NCBI RefSeq assembly: GCF_051414115.1 | Contig: NZ_JBLKNZ010000001.1 | Location: forward strand, 1,984,001-2,048,000 | Length of the DNA stretch: 64,000 bases | Direction: 5' to 3' | Origin: Halovenus marina | Lineage (GTDB): Archaea; Halobacteriota; Halobacteria; Halobacteriales; Haloarculaceae | In this document: positions 9,023 through 17,338 of the stretch, one piece after another | Numbering within the stretch: the first letter of the stretch is position 1 | How the letters are laid out: every line of letters starts with the position of its first letter | Made by a program: the position numbers and the translations under genes | The notes under the pieces: model-generated | What the model was told of the DNA's origin: nothing | What the model saw: only the letters and a program-made list of their open reading frames with translations | Database searches by the model: none

Positions 9023-10192
9023 TCAGATCCCGAACGTGACCCGAACCATGTCGCGGGTCCCGGGACCGAGTCCGACCGCGACGATCGCACCGAGGAGCAT
9101 GATCGCGTAGCGCGGGTTCTCCTCGATGAACTGCTTGTCGAACACGGAGATGATCGCGAGCGGAACGAGAATCTTGACCACGAGGAAGGGCCAGGCTTCC
9201 CCGACGTAGACGCCGAAGAGTTCGGTCCCGCCCTGAATCGAGTTGGTCAAGTCCATTATCGTCCGGTTCAGCGGGTGTTTGGCAGAGTACTCGCCCAGCC
9301 CCCAGACGTGCGTCCAGTCGTTCGCGAGGACGTTTGCGGTGCCGTCGATGGCGTGGCCCCAGAGGACGACAAGCCCCATCAGCCCAGTTCCGGCGTTGAT
9401 CCATGGCCGATATCGTTCGGTTAGGAAGTACGTGCCTGCCGCGACTATCGTCGCAATCACGAGCGTCACGAGGAGAATGCCCGGATAGAAGCGCACGTAC
9501 GACTCGGTGGCGGCAACCGACAGGAGATACCCAAAGGAGGTAAACAGGGCGACAGCACCGATAGTCCCGAGCGGATAGTAGTACGTCTCAGTTCGGCCAG
9601 TGTGTGCGAGCCACTTCCCGAGGAGAAACGCGCCCAAGGCGATAGCGAAGACGGTGAAGTAAATAAAGGGAGAGATGAGCGCGGCGCTGAGCGGGTACTC
9701 CATCGCCGGAGTGACGCCCGCTTCCTGCGCGGCGACGAAGGAATCCTCGACGGTTCGGAGCGCACCGCCAAACAGCATGAACGGAACGAGCGCGTAGAAA
9801 AACTTCGGGTGCGGTGAGAGGTCGAATCGACGCAGGAGCAGATAGACTCCGACGAGCATGAAGACGAGTACGGCAACGTAGCCGAGCGTCGACACGACGG
9901 TGTATCCGGGAGTGGCGACGTAGGCAGCCTCGCCAGCGGCGTCGTAGGCCGCGATGTCACACCCGCGTGCCATCTCGCCGGTCTGGACCGACCCGACGTC
10001 CGGGCGGTACACGACACAACTGGAGTCGACTGCGTCGGCGTGGACTGGTCCCCAGAAGTAGTGCCAGAGAAACCCCCAGAACACCTGCCGGGTGAACGCT
10101 ATCGCGGCGGCGACGACGGCGACGACACCGACGACGAGCGACCCGACCCACGCGAGTTCGGGGCTGATATCGTATCGGTCGAGAATCTCCAT
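9023..10192 (-). CDS. DUF63 family membrane protein
   Basis: A 389-residue polytopic membrane protein with about nine hydrophobic segments. It resembles DUF63 proteins, conserved in Euryarchaeota with unknown function; the pattern includes FFYALVPFMLFGGALRTVEDS and the loop WGHAIDGTANVLANDW. The ATG at 10190-10192 (MEILDRYDISPELAW) is preferred, since the upstream 22 in-frame codons do not look like the family. It lies 81 bp downstream of the inositol-phosphatase-family gene on the same strand and may be co-transcribed with it. No catalytic residue can be named. Confidence 0.82.
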   Translation of the reverse strand: MEILDRYDISPELAWVGSLVVGVVAVVAAAIAFTRQVFWGFLWHYFWGPVHADAVDSSCVVYRPDVGSVQTGEMARGCDIAAYDAAGEAAYVATPGYTVVSTLGYVAVLVFMLVGVYLLLRRFDLSPHPKFFYALVPFMLFGGALRTVEDSFVAAQEAGVTPAMEYPLSAALISPFIYFTVFAIALGAFLLGKWLAHTGRTETYYYPLGTIGAVALFTSFGYLLSVAATESYVRFYPGILLVTLVIATIVAAGTYFLTERYRPWINAGTGLMGLVVLWGHAIDGTANVLANDWTHVWGLGEYSAKHPLNRTIMDLTNSIQGGTELFGVYVGEAWPFLVVKILVPLAIISVFDKQFIEENPRYAIMLLGAIVAVGLGPGTRDMVRVTFGI

Positions 10193-10273
10193 ACCCGTGA
10201 GAGGAACCCCCGACCTGTTGAGGATTCCGGTTCTGTGTGCCGACTGCGGGTACCCCAACCGGAGCGGCCAGCG

Positions 10274-11095
10274 TCAGCTGTCGAGGCTCTCGGACACAGC
10301 GTCGAGTACTGTCTCGTGGGCGCGGCCGTTGGAGACGACAAGGCCCTCCGCCCCGTTCGTAAAGCGCTGTCCGTGAACGTCAGTCACTGTCCCGCCAGCC
10401 TGTCGGATCAACTGAACGCCGCCGAGTGCGTCCCAGGGGAGAGGCGTCTCTGGCATGAACGCTGCGTCGAGACTGCCAGCCGCGACGAGTGCCAGCACCC
10501 CCTGCAGACAGCCAAAGCGTCGGGTATCGCCAAAGGTCGTCCCACTGCGTCGGAGCAACGTCGCGTAGTCGCCCCTTCCGGGCCAGTGACCGATCAGTCC
10601 GACGGTGAACGACTGCGGGTCGGTCCGGTCGCTCACAGAGAGTTGATCGCCGTTTCTCGTCGCACTCTCAGGCCCGGCCGTGTAGATGTCGTCTTCGGCG
10701 GGCAGATACGTCGCTGTCGCGACCGGTTCGCCATCGGAGACGGCCGTCACACTCGTCGCCCAGAATCGGATCCCACGGACGTAGTTGTTCGTGCCGTCGA
10801 TTGGGTCGACGACCCACGCTGGCCCCGTCTCCGGGACCTCATCGTGGAGTCGAACGGACTCATCGGTGTCCGGTGGAAGGCTCTCCTCCTCACAGACAAG
10901 CGGGTCGTCGGGAAACTCCTGGCGGATTGTGACGATGACCTGCCGCTGTGCTGCCCGGTCCGCGTCGCTGACAAGATCGGTCTCGTTCGATTTCTGTTCG
11001 ACCCGCAGAGACCCGCGGAACTGCTTGCGGGCGACCACCCCACCGGCACGCGCGGCCCGCTCCGCGAGCGCCGCACGGTGAATCCCATCGCTCAT
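10274..11095 (-). CDS. Inositol monophosphatase family phosphatase
   Basis: A 273-residue metal-dependent sugar/inositol phosphatase. The metal-binding motif WVVDPIDGTNNY (D97, D100) is complete, E70/E71 supply the upstream acidic ligand, and PWDALGG (W221, D222) is the second signature. Archaeal members may act on inositol-1-phosphate, fructose-1,6-bisphosphate or both; sequence alone does not decide. The ATG at 11093-11095 gives a normal length. The gene is divergent from the zinc ABC importer, with a 169-bp shared spacer, and is followed by the DUF63 gene. Confidence 0.9.
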   Translation of the reverse strand: MSDGIHRAALAERAARAGGVVARKQFRGSLRVEQKSNETDLVSDADRAAQRQVIVTIRQEFPDDPLVCEEESLPPDTDESVRLHDEVPETGPAWVVDPIDGTNNYVRGIRFWATSVTAVSDGEPVATATYLPAEDDIYTAGPESATRNGDQLSVSDRTDPQSFTVGLIGHWPGRGDYATLLRRSGTTFGDTRRFGCLQGVLALVAAGSLDAAFMPETPLPWDALGGVQLIRQAGGTVTDVHGQRFTNGAEGLVVSNGRAHETVLDAVSESLDS

Positions 11096-11201
11096 ACTCG
11101 CCTCTTCTGTCCGGTGACAGATAGCATCACCGTTTCACGCGTCGCGCTGTCAGAGAGACGCTGCAAACCAGAGTTGCTAGAACAGCGCGCCAACCTGCGC
11201 C

Positions 11202-11239
11202 GAGTTAATAAAAATAGAGTAGATAATAATAACACTTTT
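11202..11239 (+). promoter_or_regulatory. AT-rich promoter element of the zinc-importer binding-protein gene
   Basis: The stretch begins GAGTTAATAAAA and contains TAGATAATAATAACAC followed by a T-run, about 26-63 nt before the ATG. A closely similar stretch precedes the ATPase gene of the same importer at 12354-12395. A shared operator for a metal repressor is likely; the TATA box probably lies within it. Confidence 0.5.
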
Positions 11240-11264
11240 GTGCGAACGGGAGAAAGGAGGAAAT

Positions 11265-12284
11265 ATGAGTTTGACCCGGAGAGAGGTTCTCAAAGCTGGT
11301 GTCGGGTTGGCGGGAGTGAGCGCCACTGCTGGCTGTCTCGATGTCGTCGGTCTCGGAACAGAGGCGAGCGATGCCGATGGATACGCCGCATTCTTCCCCA
11401 TCCACGACTGGGCGGAAGCGGTGGGCGGCGAACGGATGACCTTCGAGAATCCGGTCGGGACGGGTCGGATGGGACACGGGTGGAGCCCAGATGCGAACAT
11501 CACGTCCGACGTGGCGGCAACTGACGTGTTCCTCTATCTCGACACCGAGGAGTTCTCGTGGGCACAGGATGTCGCCCGGAATCTCGAACGGGACTACGAC
11601 GATATTGCCGTGGTGGACCTGCTCGCTGGCTTGGAATCGGATTTGATCTCCTCTGACCACGATGGCAGTGATGAAAGCAGTGACGGTCACGAACACGGCG
11701 GGAGTGGCTTTCACGACCCACACGTCTGGGTCGATCCCATCATCGCTCAGGAGATGGTCGGAACAATCGAGGCCGAACTCGCTGAACTCGACCCGGAACA
11801 CGCGACGACGTACGAGGAAAACGGGGCCGCGTACAGAGACCGTCTCGGGGCGGTCGACGAACAGTTCACCGAACTGGTCGCACGGTCAGAGCTGGACGTG
11901 GCCGTCTTCGCCGGGCACAACTCCTTTCAGTATCTCGAACGCCGATACGGGTTCAGCCTCGAAACGCCGACCGGGGTTTCGCCCGACGCACGGGCCTCCC
12001 GTGACGACATCATCGGCCTGATCGAGACCATCGAGGACCACGGGATGGACACCATTCTCTACGACCCATTCGAGGCACCCACGCCCGGCGATGGCTATCC
12101 ACAGATCGTCGAGTCGATCCTCGAAGAATCACCAGCAGAGCACGCCGAACCGCTGACGCCAGCGTCGGGCACCACCGGCGAGTGGAACGAACAGGGCTGG
12201 GGCTGGGTCGAGCAGATGGAGGAAGTGAACATCCCGTCGCTCGAACAGGCCCTCAATCCAGGGCAGGCGTCAGGCGACAGTTAG
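11265..12284 (+). CDS. Zinc-type ABC transporter substrate-binding lipoprotein (ZnuA-like)
   Basis: A 339-residue cluster A-I metal-binding protein that delivers Zn2+ (or Mn2+) to the adjacent ATPase and permease. TRREVLKAGVGLAG followed by TAGC (C24) indicates Tat export and a lipid anchor. Candidate ligands are H47, H71 and a His-rich loop at about 131-153 (DHDGSDESSDGHEHGG, then FHDPH), the feature that marks zinc rather than manganese binders. A good Shine-Dalgarno, AAAGGAGG at 11253-11260, precedes the ATG at 11265, unusual among the leaderless genes here, and excludes the GTG further upstream. The ATPase gene follows after 144 bp with its own promoter-like element. Confidence 0.9.
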   Translation: MSLTRREVLKAGVGLAGVSATAGCLDVVGLGTEASDADGYAAFFPIHDWAEAVGGERMTFENPVGTGRMGHGWSPDANITSDVAATDVFLYLDTEEFSWAQDVARNLERDYDDIAVVDLLAGLESDLISSDHDGSDESSDGHEHGGSGFHDPHVWVDPIIAQEMVGTIEAELAELDPEHATTYEENGAAYRDRLGAVDEQFTELVARSELDVAVFAGHNSFQYLERRYGFSLETPTGVSPDARASRDDIIGLIETIEDHGMDTILYDPFEAPTPGDGYPQIVESILEESPAEHAEPLTPASGTTGEWNEQGWGWVEQMEEVNIPSLEQALNPGQASGDS

Positions 12285-12353
12285 ACTGACAGCCAGCAGA
12301 ATCAGCGGCCGCGCGACGAGACCCACGCTCAGCGTCCGAATCGTCCCAACTCC

Positions 12354-12395
12354 GAGTTATTAAAAGCAACATCTTAGATAATAACCCTTTTTATC
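12354..12395 (+). promoter_or_regulatory. Promoter element of the zinc-importer ATPase-permease genes
   Basis: GAGTTATTAAAA followed by TAGATAATAACC and a T-run repeats the element before the binding-protein gene at 11202, with three extra bases between the two blocks. The copy suggests a second start of transcription under the same regulator, giving separate control of the importer body. Confidence 0.5.
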
Positions 12396-12428
12396 GCTCG
12401 GGGAGAACAGAGAGCTAGTGAGAGACCC

Positions 12429-13172
12429 GTGAGTGCCGCAATCGAGGTTTCGGACGTGACCTTCGCCTACGGCGAGACAGTCGCCGTCGAAGACGTCTCG
12501 CTGACGATCGAACAGGGGGCGTTCGTCGGTCTGATCGGGCCAAATGGCTCCGGAAAGACGACGCTCCTGCATCTCATGATCGGGCTGAAGTCCCCCGACA
12601 GCGGATCGATTCGGCTGTTCGACGAGCCAGCGACCGAGTTCGACGCGGGCGAGCGGATCGGCTACGTCTCACAGCGGTCGACCGACCGCAGCGGGTCGAT
12701 GCCGGTCTCGGTGCGCGAGGTCGTGCTGATGGGGCGGTTCCCACACGTCGGGCACGCGCGTCCGACCGCCGAGGACTACCGACTCGTCGACAGCGCGCTC
12801 GAACGGGTGGGTATTCCCGACCTTGCAGACCGGTCGATCGGAGAGCTTTCGGGCGGACAGCGCCAGCGAGCGTTCATCGCGCGGGCGCTTGCGGCCGAGG
12901 CCGACCTGCTCGCGCTCGACGAACCGACGGTCGGGGTCGACGCCGACTCGCGGACGGAGTTTTACGACCTGCTCGACGAACTGAACGAGCAGGGGATCAC
13001 GATCATCCTCATCGAGCACGACGTGGATATTCTGACAGAACACGTCGACACCGTCGCCTGTCTCAACCGCGAACTGTACCACCACGGCGACACCGTCTCC
13101 TTTCTGGAGAGCGACGCTATCGCGAAGGCCTACGGAAAGACGGGGAAGATTCTCGCACACGACCACCCATGA
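12429..13172 (+). CDS. Zinc-type ABC transporter ATP-binding protein (ZnuC-like)
   Basis: A 247-residue ABC ATPase powering metal uptake. Walker A GPNGSGKT (37-44), Q-loop near YVSQR, signature LSGGQRQR (about 140-147), Walker B LLALDEP and the switch His in LIEHD are all present. The start is a GTG at 12429 (then SAAIEV); no ATG is available nearby. It overlaps the permease gene by four bases (ATGA), so the two are translationally coupled. Specificity for zinc is inferred from the His-rich binding protein upstream. Confidence 0.92.
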   Translation: MSAAIEVSDVTFAYGETVAVEDVSLTIEQGAFVGLIGPNGSGKTTLLHLMIGLKSPDSGSIRLFDEPATEFDAGERIGYVSQRSTDRSGSMPVSVREVVLMGRFPHVGHARPTAEDYRLVDSALERVGIPDLADRSIGELSGGQRQRAFIARALAAEADLLALDEPTVGVDADSRTEFYDLLDELNEQGITIILIEHDVDILTEHVDTVACLNRELYHHGDTVSFLESDAIAKAYGKTGKILAHDHP

Positions 13173-14248
13173 GTGGGGAGACGGCAGACGGGAAACGGCC
13201 ACCCGTCAGGGGACGGGCACGCCATACGGCAGAGTTAGTCGGACTCGGACTGACAGCAGTACTCGCGGCGTTCATGCTCCTGTTCGTGCTCGTCGACTGG
13301 CTTCGGCTTTCCGCGCTCCCGCTCAGTTCGACGGCGACGACGGCATTCGATCTCTACGTCTCGGCTGGTGGCGCGCTCGATACGATACTCGGGACGAGAG
13401 TGTTCGAGTCCCCGGGAACGATCCGCATCGTCGCAACGGGCGTGCTGATCGGTATCGTCGGCCCGCTCGTCGGCGTGTTTCTCGTCCATCGGCAGATGGC
13501 GCTCATCGGGGAGACGCTCGCTCACACCGCATTTGCGGGCGTCGCCATCGGCGTCGTCGTCGCGGGGCTGACCGGCATCGCCGGTACGCAGGACCAACTC
13601 ATCCTCGTCGCATTTCTCGTGAGTGCCGTCGCCGCGCTCGGGTTGCAGTGGCTGACCGAGTACACCGACTCCTACGGCGACGTCCCGATCGCTATCGTGC
13701 TGACCGGGAGTTTCGCAGTCGGGACACTGCTGATCTCGATGTTTCGCGACCGGGTTGCGATCGGCATCGAAATCGAGGATTTCCTGTTCGGACAGATCGC
13801 AATCGTCACAGTCGAGGGGACCCGCATGGTCGCCGTGCTGACCGTGCTAGTCGTCGCCTTGGTCATCTACAACTACAAGCAGTTCTTTTTCATCACGTTC
13901 GACGAGCAGGCCGCGCACGTCGCCCGCCTGAACGTGCGCGGCTACAACTCGCTGCTCATCGTGATGACCGCCGTCGTCGTCGTCGGCGCGATGCAGATTC
14001 TCGGCGTCATCCTCGTCGCCGGACTGCTCGTGATCCCCGCCGCCGCGGCCTCGCAACTCGGTCAGAACTTCCGCGAGACAGTGTATCTCTCCGTCCTCCT
14101 CGGACAGCTCTCAGTCCTCGGTGGACTCTTCATCGCGCTCGTCGGAAGTCTCCCGGCTGGCGGGTCGATCATCGTCGTCGCTATCGGCGTCTATCTCGCC
14201 GCAGTCACGCTCTCGGACAGAGCCGTCGGCAGGCTCTCGATACACTGA
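13169..14248 (+). CDS. Zinc-type ABC transporter permease (ZnuB-like)
   Basis: A 359-residue ABC-3 family permease with about eight or nine membrane segments, carrying metal ions across the membrane with the ATPase next to it. Family patterns include LIGIVGPLVGVFLVHRQMAL followed by ETLAHTAFAGVAIG and the segment VGAMQILGVILVAGLLVIPA. The N-terminus has a longer acidic/basic cytoplasmic extension than bacterial ZnuB. It begins inside the ATPase stop codon (ATGA) and ends 109 bp before the convergent tRNA-Leu gene. Confidence 0.92.
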   Translation: MSGETADGKRPPVRGRARHTAELVGLGLTAVLAAFMLLFVLVDWLRLSALPLSSTATTAFDLYVSAGGALDTILGTRVFESPGTIRIVATGVLIGIVGPLVGVFLVHRQMALIGETLAHTAFAGVAIGVVVAGLTGIAGTQDQLILVAFLVSAVAALGLQWLTEYTDSYGDVPIAIVLTGSFAVGTLLISMFRDRVAIGIEIEDFLFGQIAIVTVEGTRMVAVLTVLVVALVIYNYKQFFFITFDEQAAHVARLNVRGYNSLLIVMTAVVVVGAMQILGVILVAGLLVIPAAAASQLGQNFRETVYLSVLLGQLSVLGGLFIALVGSLPAGGSIIVVAIGVYLAAVTLSDRAVGRLSIH

Positions 14249-14357
14249 GTGGTGCGGTACTGCTGTTGCTCTCGTTTTGATGCGACGAAAATTGCGAGGG
14301 AAGATCGCTCCGTGGATCTTCCCGCACTGTTTTGCGAGGGGCCGTGAGGCCACACAG

Positions 14358-14441
14358 TGCGAGGGATGCGATTTGAACGCATGGACCCCTACGGGAGCGG
14401 ATCTTGAGTCCGCCGCCGTTTCCAGGCTTGGCTACCCTCGC
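14358..14441 (-). tRNA. tRNA-Leu(CAA)
   Basis: An 84-nt class II tRNA on the minus strand. The acceptor stem GCGAGGG/CCCTCGC, discriminator A, anticodon stem GCGGA/TCCGC with loop CTCAAGA (anticodon CAA, reading UUG), a long variable arm and T-loop GTTCAAATC are all visible. CCA is not encoded. The half from the anticodon loop to the 5' end lies within the 43-bp repeat copied at 38125-38167, so this tRNA is the integration target. Its upstream region now belongs to the integrated element; a weak box CTTACA at about 14468-14473 sits at the right distance to serve as promoter. Confidence 0.97.
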
Positions 14442-14444
14442 ACG
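14402..14444. repeat. Left attachment repeat (43 bp) within tRNA-Leu
   Basis: Positions 14402-14444 are identical to 38125-38167. The repeat starts at the anticodon loop (TCTTGAG on the plus strand), runs through the D-arm and 5' acceptor strand and ends three bases beyond the tRNA 5' end. The flanking bases differ on both sides (A versus T; C versus G), so 43 bp is the exact length. This is the expected product of tyrosine-recombinase integration. Confidence 0.93.
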
Positions 14445-14547
14445 CATGCTTTCTTGTTGGCTGTCTGTGTAAGCTCTTTCGGATTGAATCGCCATACGGA
14501 GGCGATATGTCCTCGTTCCACCGTCAGGTTTTGACGGACCCGCGACC

Positions 14548-14730
14548 GACGTTTTGGGTCATGCTGTAATAAAGATTCCACGTCCACGGACCAAATGAGA
14601 CTGACGTTTTGGGGCCTCAACAGGGTCCCAACCCGGTACCGTCGGGGACGGATTTCGACCGGACGTTTTGAGGGTTGAGTGGGGTCGAACGAAAATGACG
14701 GACCTGCAAAATCGACGTTTTGAGGGGTGA
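14548..14730 (+). repeat. GACGTTTTG iteron array at the left end of the element
   Basis: Four direct copies of GACGTTTTGRGG-type sequence start at 14548, 14603, 14662 and 14714, spaced 55, 59 and 52 bp apart (about five helical turns), with a related GGTTTTGACGG at 14528. The 316-bp gap between the tRNA and the first cargo gene holds nothing else I recognise. The spacing and position suggest binding sites for the integrase arm domain, an excision factor or a replication initiator. Repeat units are too short for CRISPR. Confidence 0.75.
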
Positions 14731-14760
14731 ATCAGAACAGCGTCGAGCAGTCCTGCGCGA

Positions 14761-15321
14761 CTACTCTATCGGTTGAACACCACTGGGCGAGGGTAACTCC
14801 AGAAGATACTCTGGAGCGACGTGGTAGTTGTAGTGCCCATACTTCAGTGACCTCCGGGGTTCTCGGTTGAGTAGCATCTCCTTGGTTGCTCCGCCCAACA
14901 TCTCGACAGTAGTTCGCTTGTCGTTCTCTGGAGGTCCATTTGGAAGGCGACACTGTACGTAGTAGTCGGCATCGACGCTATCCGTCTCCACAATCAGGTC
15001 GGGATTCTCAGCCGGTGAACACTTGACATCGACTTCTACCGTTTCATCCGAGGTGTCCCGCTCAGTAAACCGAACACGGAAGTCTACACCACCGTCTGTC
15101 CGAGAGAACGTTTCTGTGTCGACCTGAAGCTCGTAGTAGATGGCAAACGCCATCTCCCCCAGAGCACCGATGAGGTGACGCTTGTGAGCTTCATGCCCCC
15201 ATCCCTGCTCGCCCGCATCACTGTACCAATCATCATTATCCTCGAACGAACCCATCCGCTCTTGACCGATTTGTCGGGCACGACGGACATATCGGGGAGA
15301 CACCTCGACGCTGACCGGCAT
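14761..15321 (-). CDS. Putative PD-(D/E)XK-like nuclease
   Basis: A 186-residue protein with no named family that I can assign. The central region has the order expected for a PD-(D/E)XK nuclease: a helix with E73 region (GALGEMAFAIYYE), GGVDFRV with an Asp, then a strand ending VEVDVKCS (D-x-K). It could be a restriction- or resolvase-like enzyme, or an inactive relative. It is the first gene inside the left end, reads toward that end and follows two linked genes after a 127-bp gap. The ATG at 15319-15321 is the only reasonable start. Confidence 0.6.
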   Translation of the reverse strand: MPVSVEVSPRYVRRARQIGQERMGSFEDNDDWYSDAGEQGWGHEAHKRHLIGALGEMAFAIYYELQVDTETFSRTDGGVDFRVRFTERDTSDETVEVDVKCSPAENPDLIVETDSVDADYYVQCRLPNGPPENDKRTTVEMLGGATKEMLLNREPRRSLKYGHYNYHVAPEYLLELPSPSGVQPIE

Positions 15322-15448
15322 TAGGATGAAACCAGAACCTCGACGGTCACAACGGTTTCGACGGAGTTGACGGTAGGTGGGCTCCGGTGAGTCCTTTCGG
15401 CGTCACGGAACGTAGTCACACGGGACGGACGAGAAACCGGCATCCCCG

Positions 15449-15799
15449 TCAGCGTTCGAGCCAGTAGTGCCAATCCTCGATTGCTTGCTTTGTGTCGTCA
15501 TCTACATCGACGGGTTCCAGTTGTTCCAGTGGAACGCCGAGTTCGCGGTCCATCCACTCGACGGTTACGTACTGCTGACTGAGCGTCGGTTCCGTCGACG
15601 ACATGCCGACGACGCGCACTGTCTCGCCTTCCTTCAGCGGTGACTCCTCCCGTTCGGTGGTACACCGCGCCTCGAAGGGAAAGTCCATCAAGTCATCGAG
15701 GTAGGCGTGCCAGCCGTAGGCTTGCTCGTTCGCGCCGTAGGCATCGACAATTATCCTCGTCTTGATGCGCTCTTCGCGTTCTTCGTCTCGCTCGGTCAT
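15449..15799 (-). CDS. Small calcium-binding-protein-like protein
   Basis: A 116-residue acidic protein. The pattern IIVDAYGANEQAYGWHAYLDDLMDFPFEARC, a central segment GETVRVVGM and the end VPLEQLEPVD with AIEDWHYW match a family usually labelled calcium-binding protein in cyanobacteria and haloarchaea, named in shorter pieces here: YGWHAYL, FPFEARC, LEQLEPVDVD, EDWHYWL. The function is not established. It overlaps the 3' end of the 330-aa gene upstream by four bases (ATGA), so the two are an operon. Confidence 0.75.
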   Translation of the reverse strand: MTERDEEREERIKTRIIVDAYGANEQAYGWHAYLDDLMDFPFEARCTTEREESPLKEGETVRVVGMSSTEPTLSQQYVTVEWMDRELGVPLEQLEPVDVDDDTKQAIEDWHYWLER

Positions 15800-16788
15800 G
15801 GCTCACCCCCGGCCCGCGTGTGGAACGACGCCCCGGACTTGAACTCGGTCAACTCCTCGATGCGACTCTCAAGCTCCTCTATCTCTTCGCGGAGTTCCTC
15901 GGCTTCCTCGCCCTCAGTGGCCGCGAGTTGGTCCTTGAGACCCTGGAGTCGCGTCTCTTTGCGCTCTTCGTCCACCTCGGCCTTGCGGACATACTCGGAC
16001 TCCTCGATGTCGTACACGTCGCTTTCGGAGAGTTCCGTCACGTCGAGCGCGTCGTCCACTTTGTCACGGTCGACGCCGAGCACGCGCTCGCGGTCGATAC
16101 CAGCCGCTTCGACCGTTGCCAGTACCTTGTCGTCATCTTTGAGCGAGCGATTCCGGCGCGTCGTGCGCTGTACGGAGCCGAACGGCCCGCTCACCGGGCG
16201 GCCGTGATGGAGCCGGTTCAGGAGCACGTTGGCTACGTCCTGGCGGAGGTCGTTGGCGTTGCGCTGTACGTCCGAGAGTAGGGTGTAGAGGTTCACCAGC
16301 GCGTCCGTCTCCATCTCTTCGAGAACTTCGACCTCGTGGCGTTCCAGGGCGTCAACGAGTAGGAGAGCGTCCGCGTACACGTCGAGGTCCGATTCGGTGC
16401 GCTCGGTAGTGTCCGTCTCGGGCTCGCTGTCGAGCAGTTGTGTCGAGGTCGGCCCTTCGGTTTCGGTGATGACCTTTGCGTCTTCATCGACCTCGAAGCG
16501 CGGGTGGAGACTCAGCACAGCGGGGTACGGGTCAGCGTCGGGTGGGAGACGGTCGAGGTCGAACCCGTCCTGTTCGTCGGTGATGCGCCGATAGAGCGTC
16601 TCGAACTGGTCGCGCTGGAGTGGTCGGCCCTCGTCGATGTCGCGGTCGAGAAATTCGATGACGACACGTTGCTCCTGTACATCTGTGACACGGAATCGGT
16701 CGTGCGACAGTGGCGTGATGAGTGTCGACCTTTCGGGGAGGTCGTCGAGTTCGTCCAGGAGCGTGTGCCAAGTGACGCTGAAGGACAT
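15796..16788 (-). CDS. Uncharacterised coiled-coil protein
   Basis: A 330-residue acidic protein that I do not recognise. The N-terminal 100 residues look like a compact alpha/beta domain (VTWHTLLDEL, RVVIEFLDRDID). The middle (about 140-250) is helical and contains the basic stretch RTTRRNRSL. Residues about 270-315 are a strongly charged coiled coil ending ELESRIEELTEF. It is the first gene of a two- or three-gene operon reading to the left end of the element. The 550-bp spacer upstream holds an inverted repeat pair (TTAATTCGAG and CTCGAATTAA) and AT-rich stretches that likely form its promoter. Confidence 0.7.
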   Translation of the reverse strand: MSFSVTWHTLLDELDDLPERSTLITPLSHDRFRVTDVQEQRVVIEFLDRDIDEGRPLQRDQFETLYRRITDEQDGFDLDRLPPDADPYPAVLSLHPRFEVDEDAKVITETEGPTSTQLLDSEPETDTTERTESDLDVYADALLLVDALERHEVEVLEEMETDALVNLYTLLSDVQRNANDLRQDVANVLLNRLHHGRPVSGPFGSVQRTTRRNRSLKDDDKVLATVEAAGIDRERVLGVDRDKVDDALDVTELSESDVYDIEESEYVRKAEVDEERKETRLQGLKDQLAATEGEEAEELREEIEELESRIEELTEFKSGASFHTRAGGEP

Positions 16789-17338
16789 ACGTCAGCTTCG
16801 TGGGGGAAGCACGCTAAGCCTTGCTCTGAGTCAGGACTATCGGAGGGACGAGTATGTGGATGTTGGCTGGCTACTAATCCAGCAGTAGAACTCTCCTACC
16901 GATTTAATTCGAGATATGCGGGGCTTCTGTTTTTATATTTGTACGGCAGAGAATCCCTTTCCCTCGAATTAATTGGTTTGAAGGGCTAAACGTGGAGATA
17001 ATACAGACCAACCCCTGCTACCAGCGCAGTCGGGTACGGCTCCGGGTTGCGGAACTACCCCGTATAATACTCTATACGTACCAGTTCCGGAACTTTCGGA
17101 GCGACAGTGCGGTGTCTGACCCGCTGATAGCAGAGTCGCCTCAGCAAGGTCAGAATTATCGCTGGTTATCTAACACTGGTCGCGGGTTTCACGGGTAAAC
17201 TCTGTCTTCATACTCGGCTTTCCAGAACGAGATGGGAGACCGATGTCTCACGTCAGTGGTCCAGTCAACAATGCTAATCAGGAGTCACCGGCATAAGATG
17301 TATGTGCAATATGTACAAATATTACAGATGCTCGGTCG
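16789..17338. other. Palindrome-rich non-coding spacer
   Basis: No convincing gene. It contains an inverted repeat pair TTAATTCGAG (16904-16913) / CTCGAATTAA (16963-16972) around an AT-rich core, CGTATA...TATACG (17061-17078), the palindrome GTTCCGGAAC (17084-17093), a copy of the dispersed CTGATAGCAG motif (17124-17133) and TGTATGTGCAATATGTACA just before the recombinase gene. The density of inverted repeats suggests a divergent control region or an origin. Confidence 0.5.
17123..17138 (+). repeat. Dispersed motif copy 1 (GCTGATAGCAG)
   Basis: Contains the 10-mer CTGATAGCAG found in five intergenic gaps of the element. This copy is the most divergent, continuing AGTCG instead of GTGCC. It lies 201 bp before the first recombinase gene. 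Confidence 0.7.

Noticed and set aside
14548..14730. CRISPR array
   Set aside because: Repeat units are about 12 bp and spacers 40-47 bp, with no palindromic repeat and no cas genes in the window.
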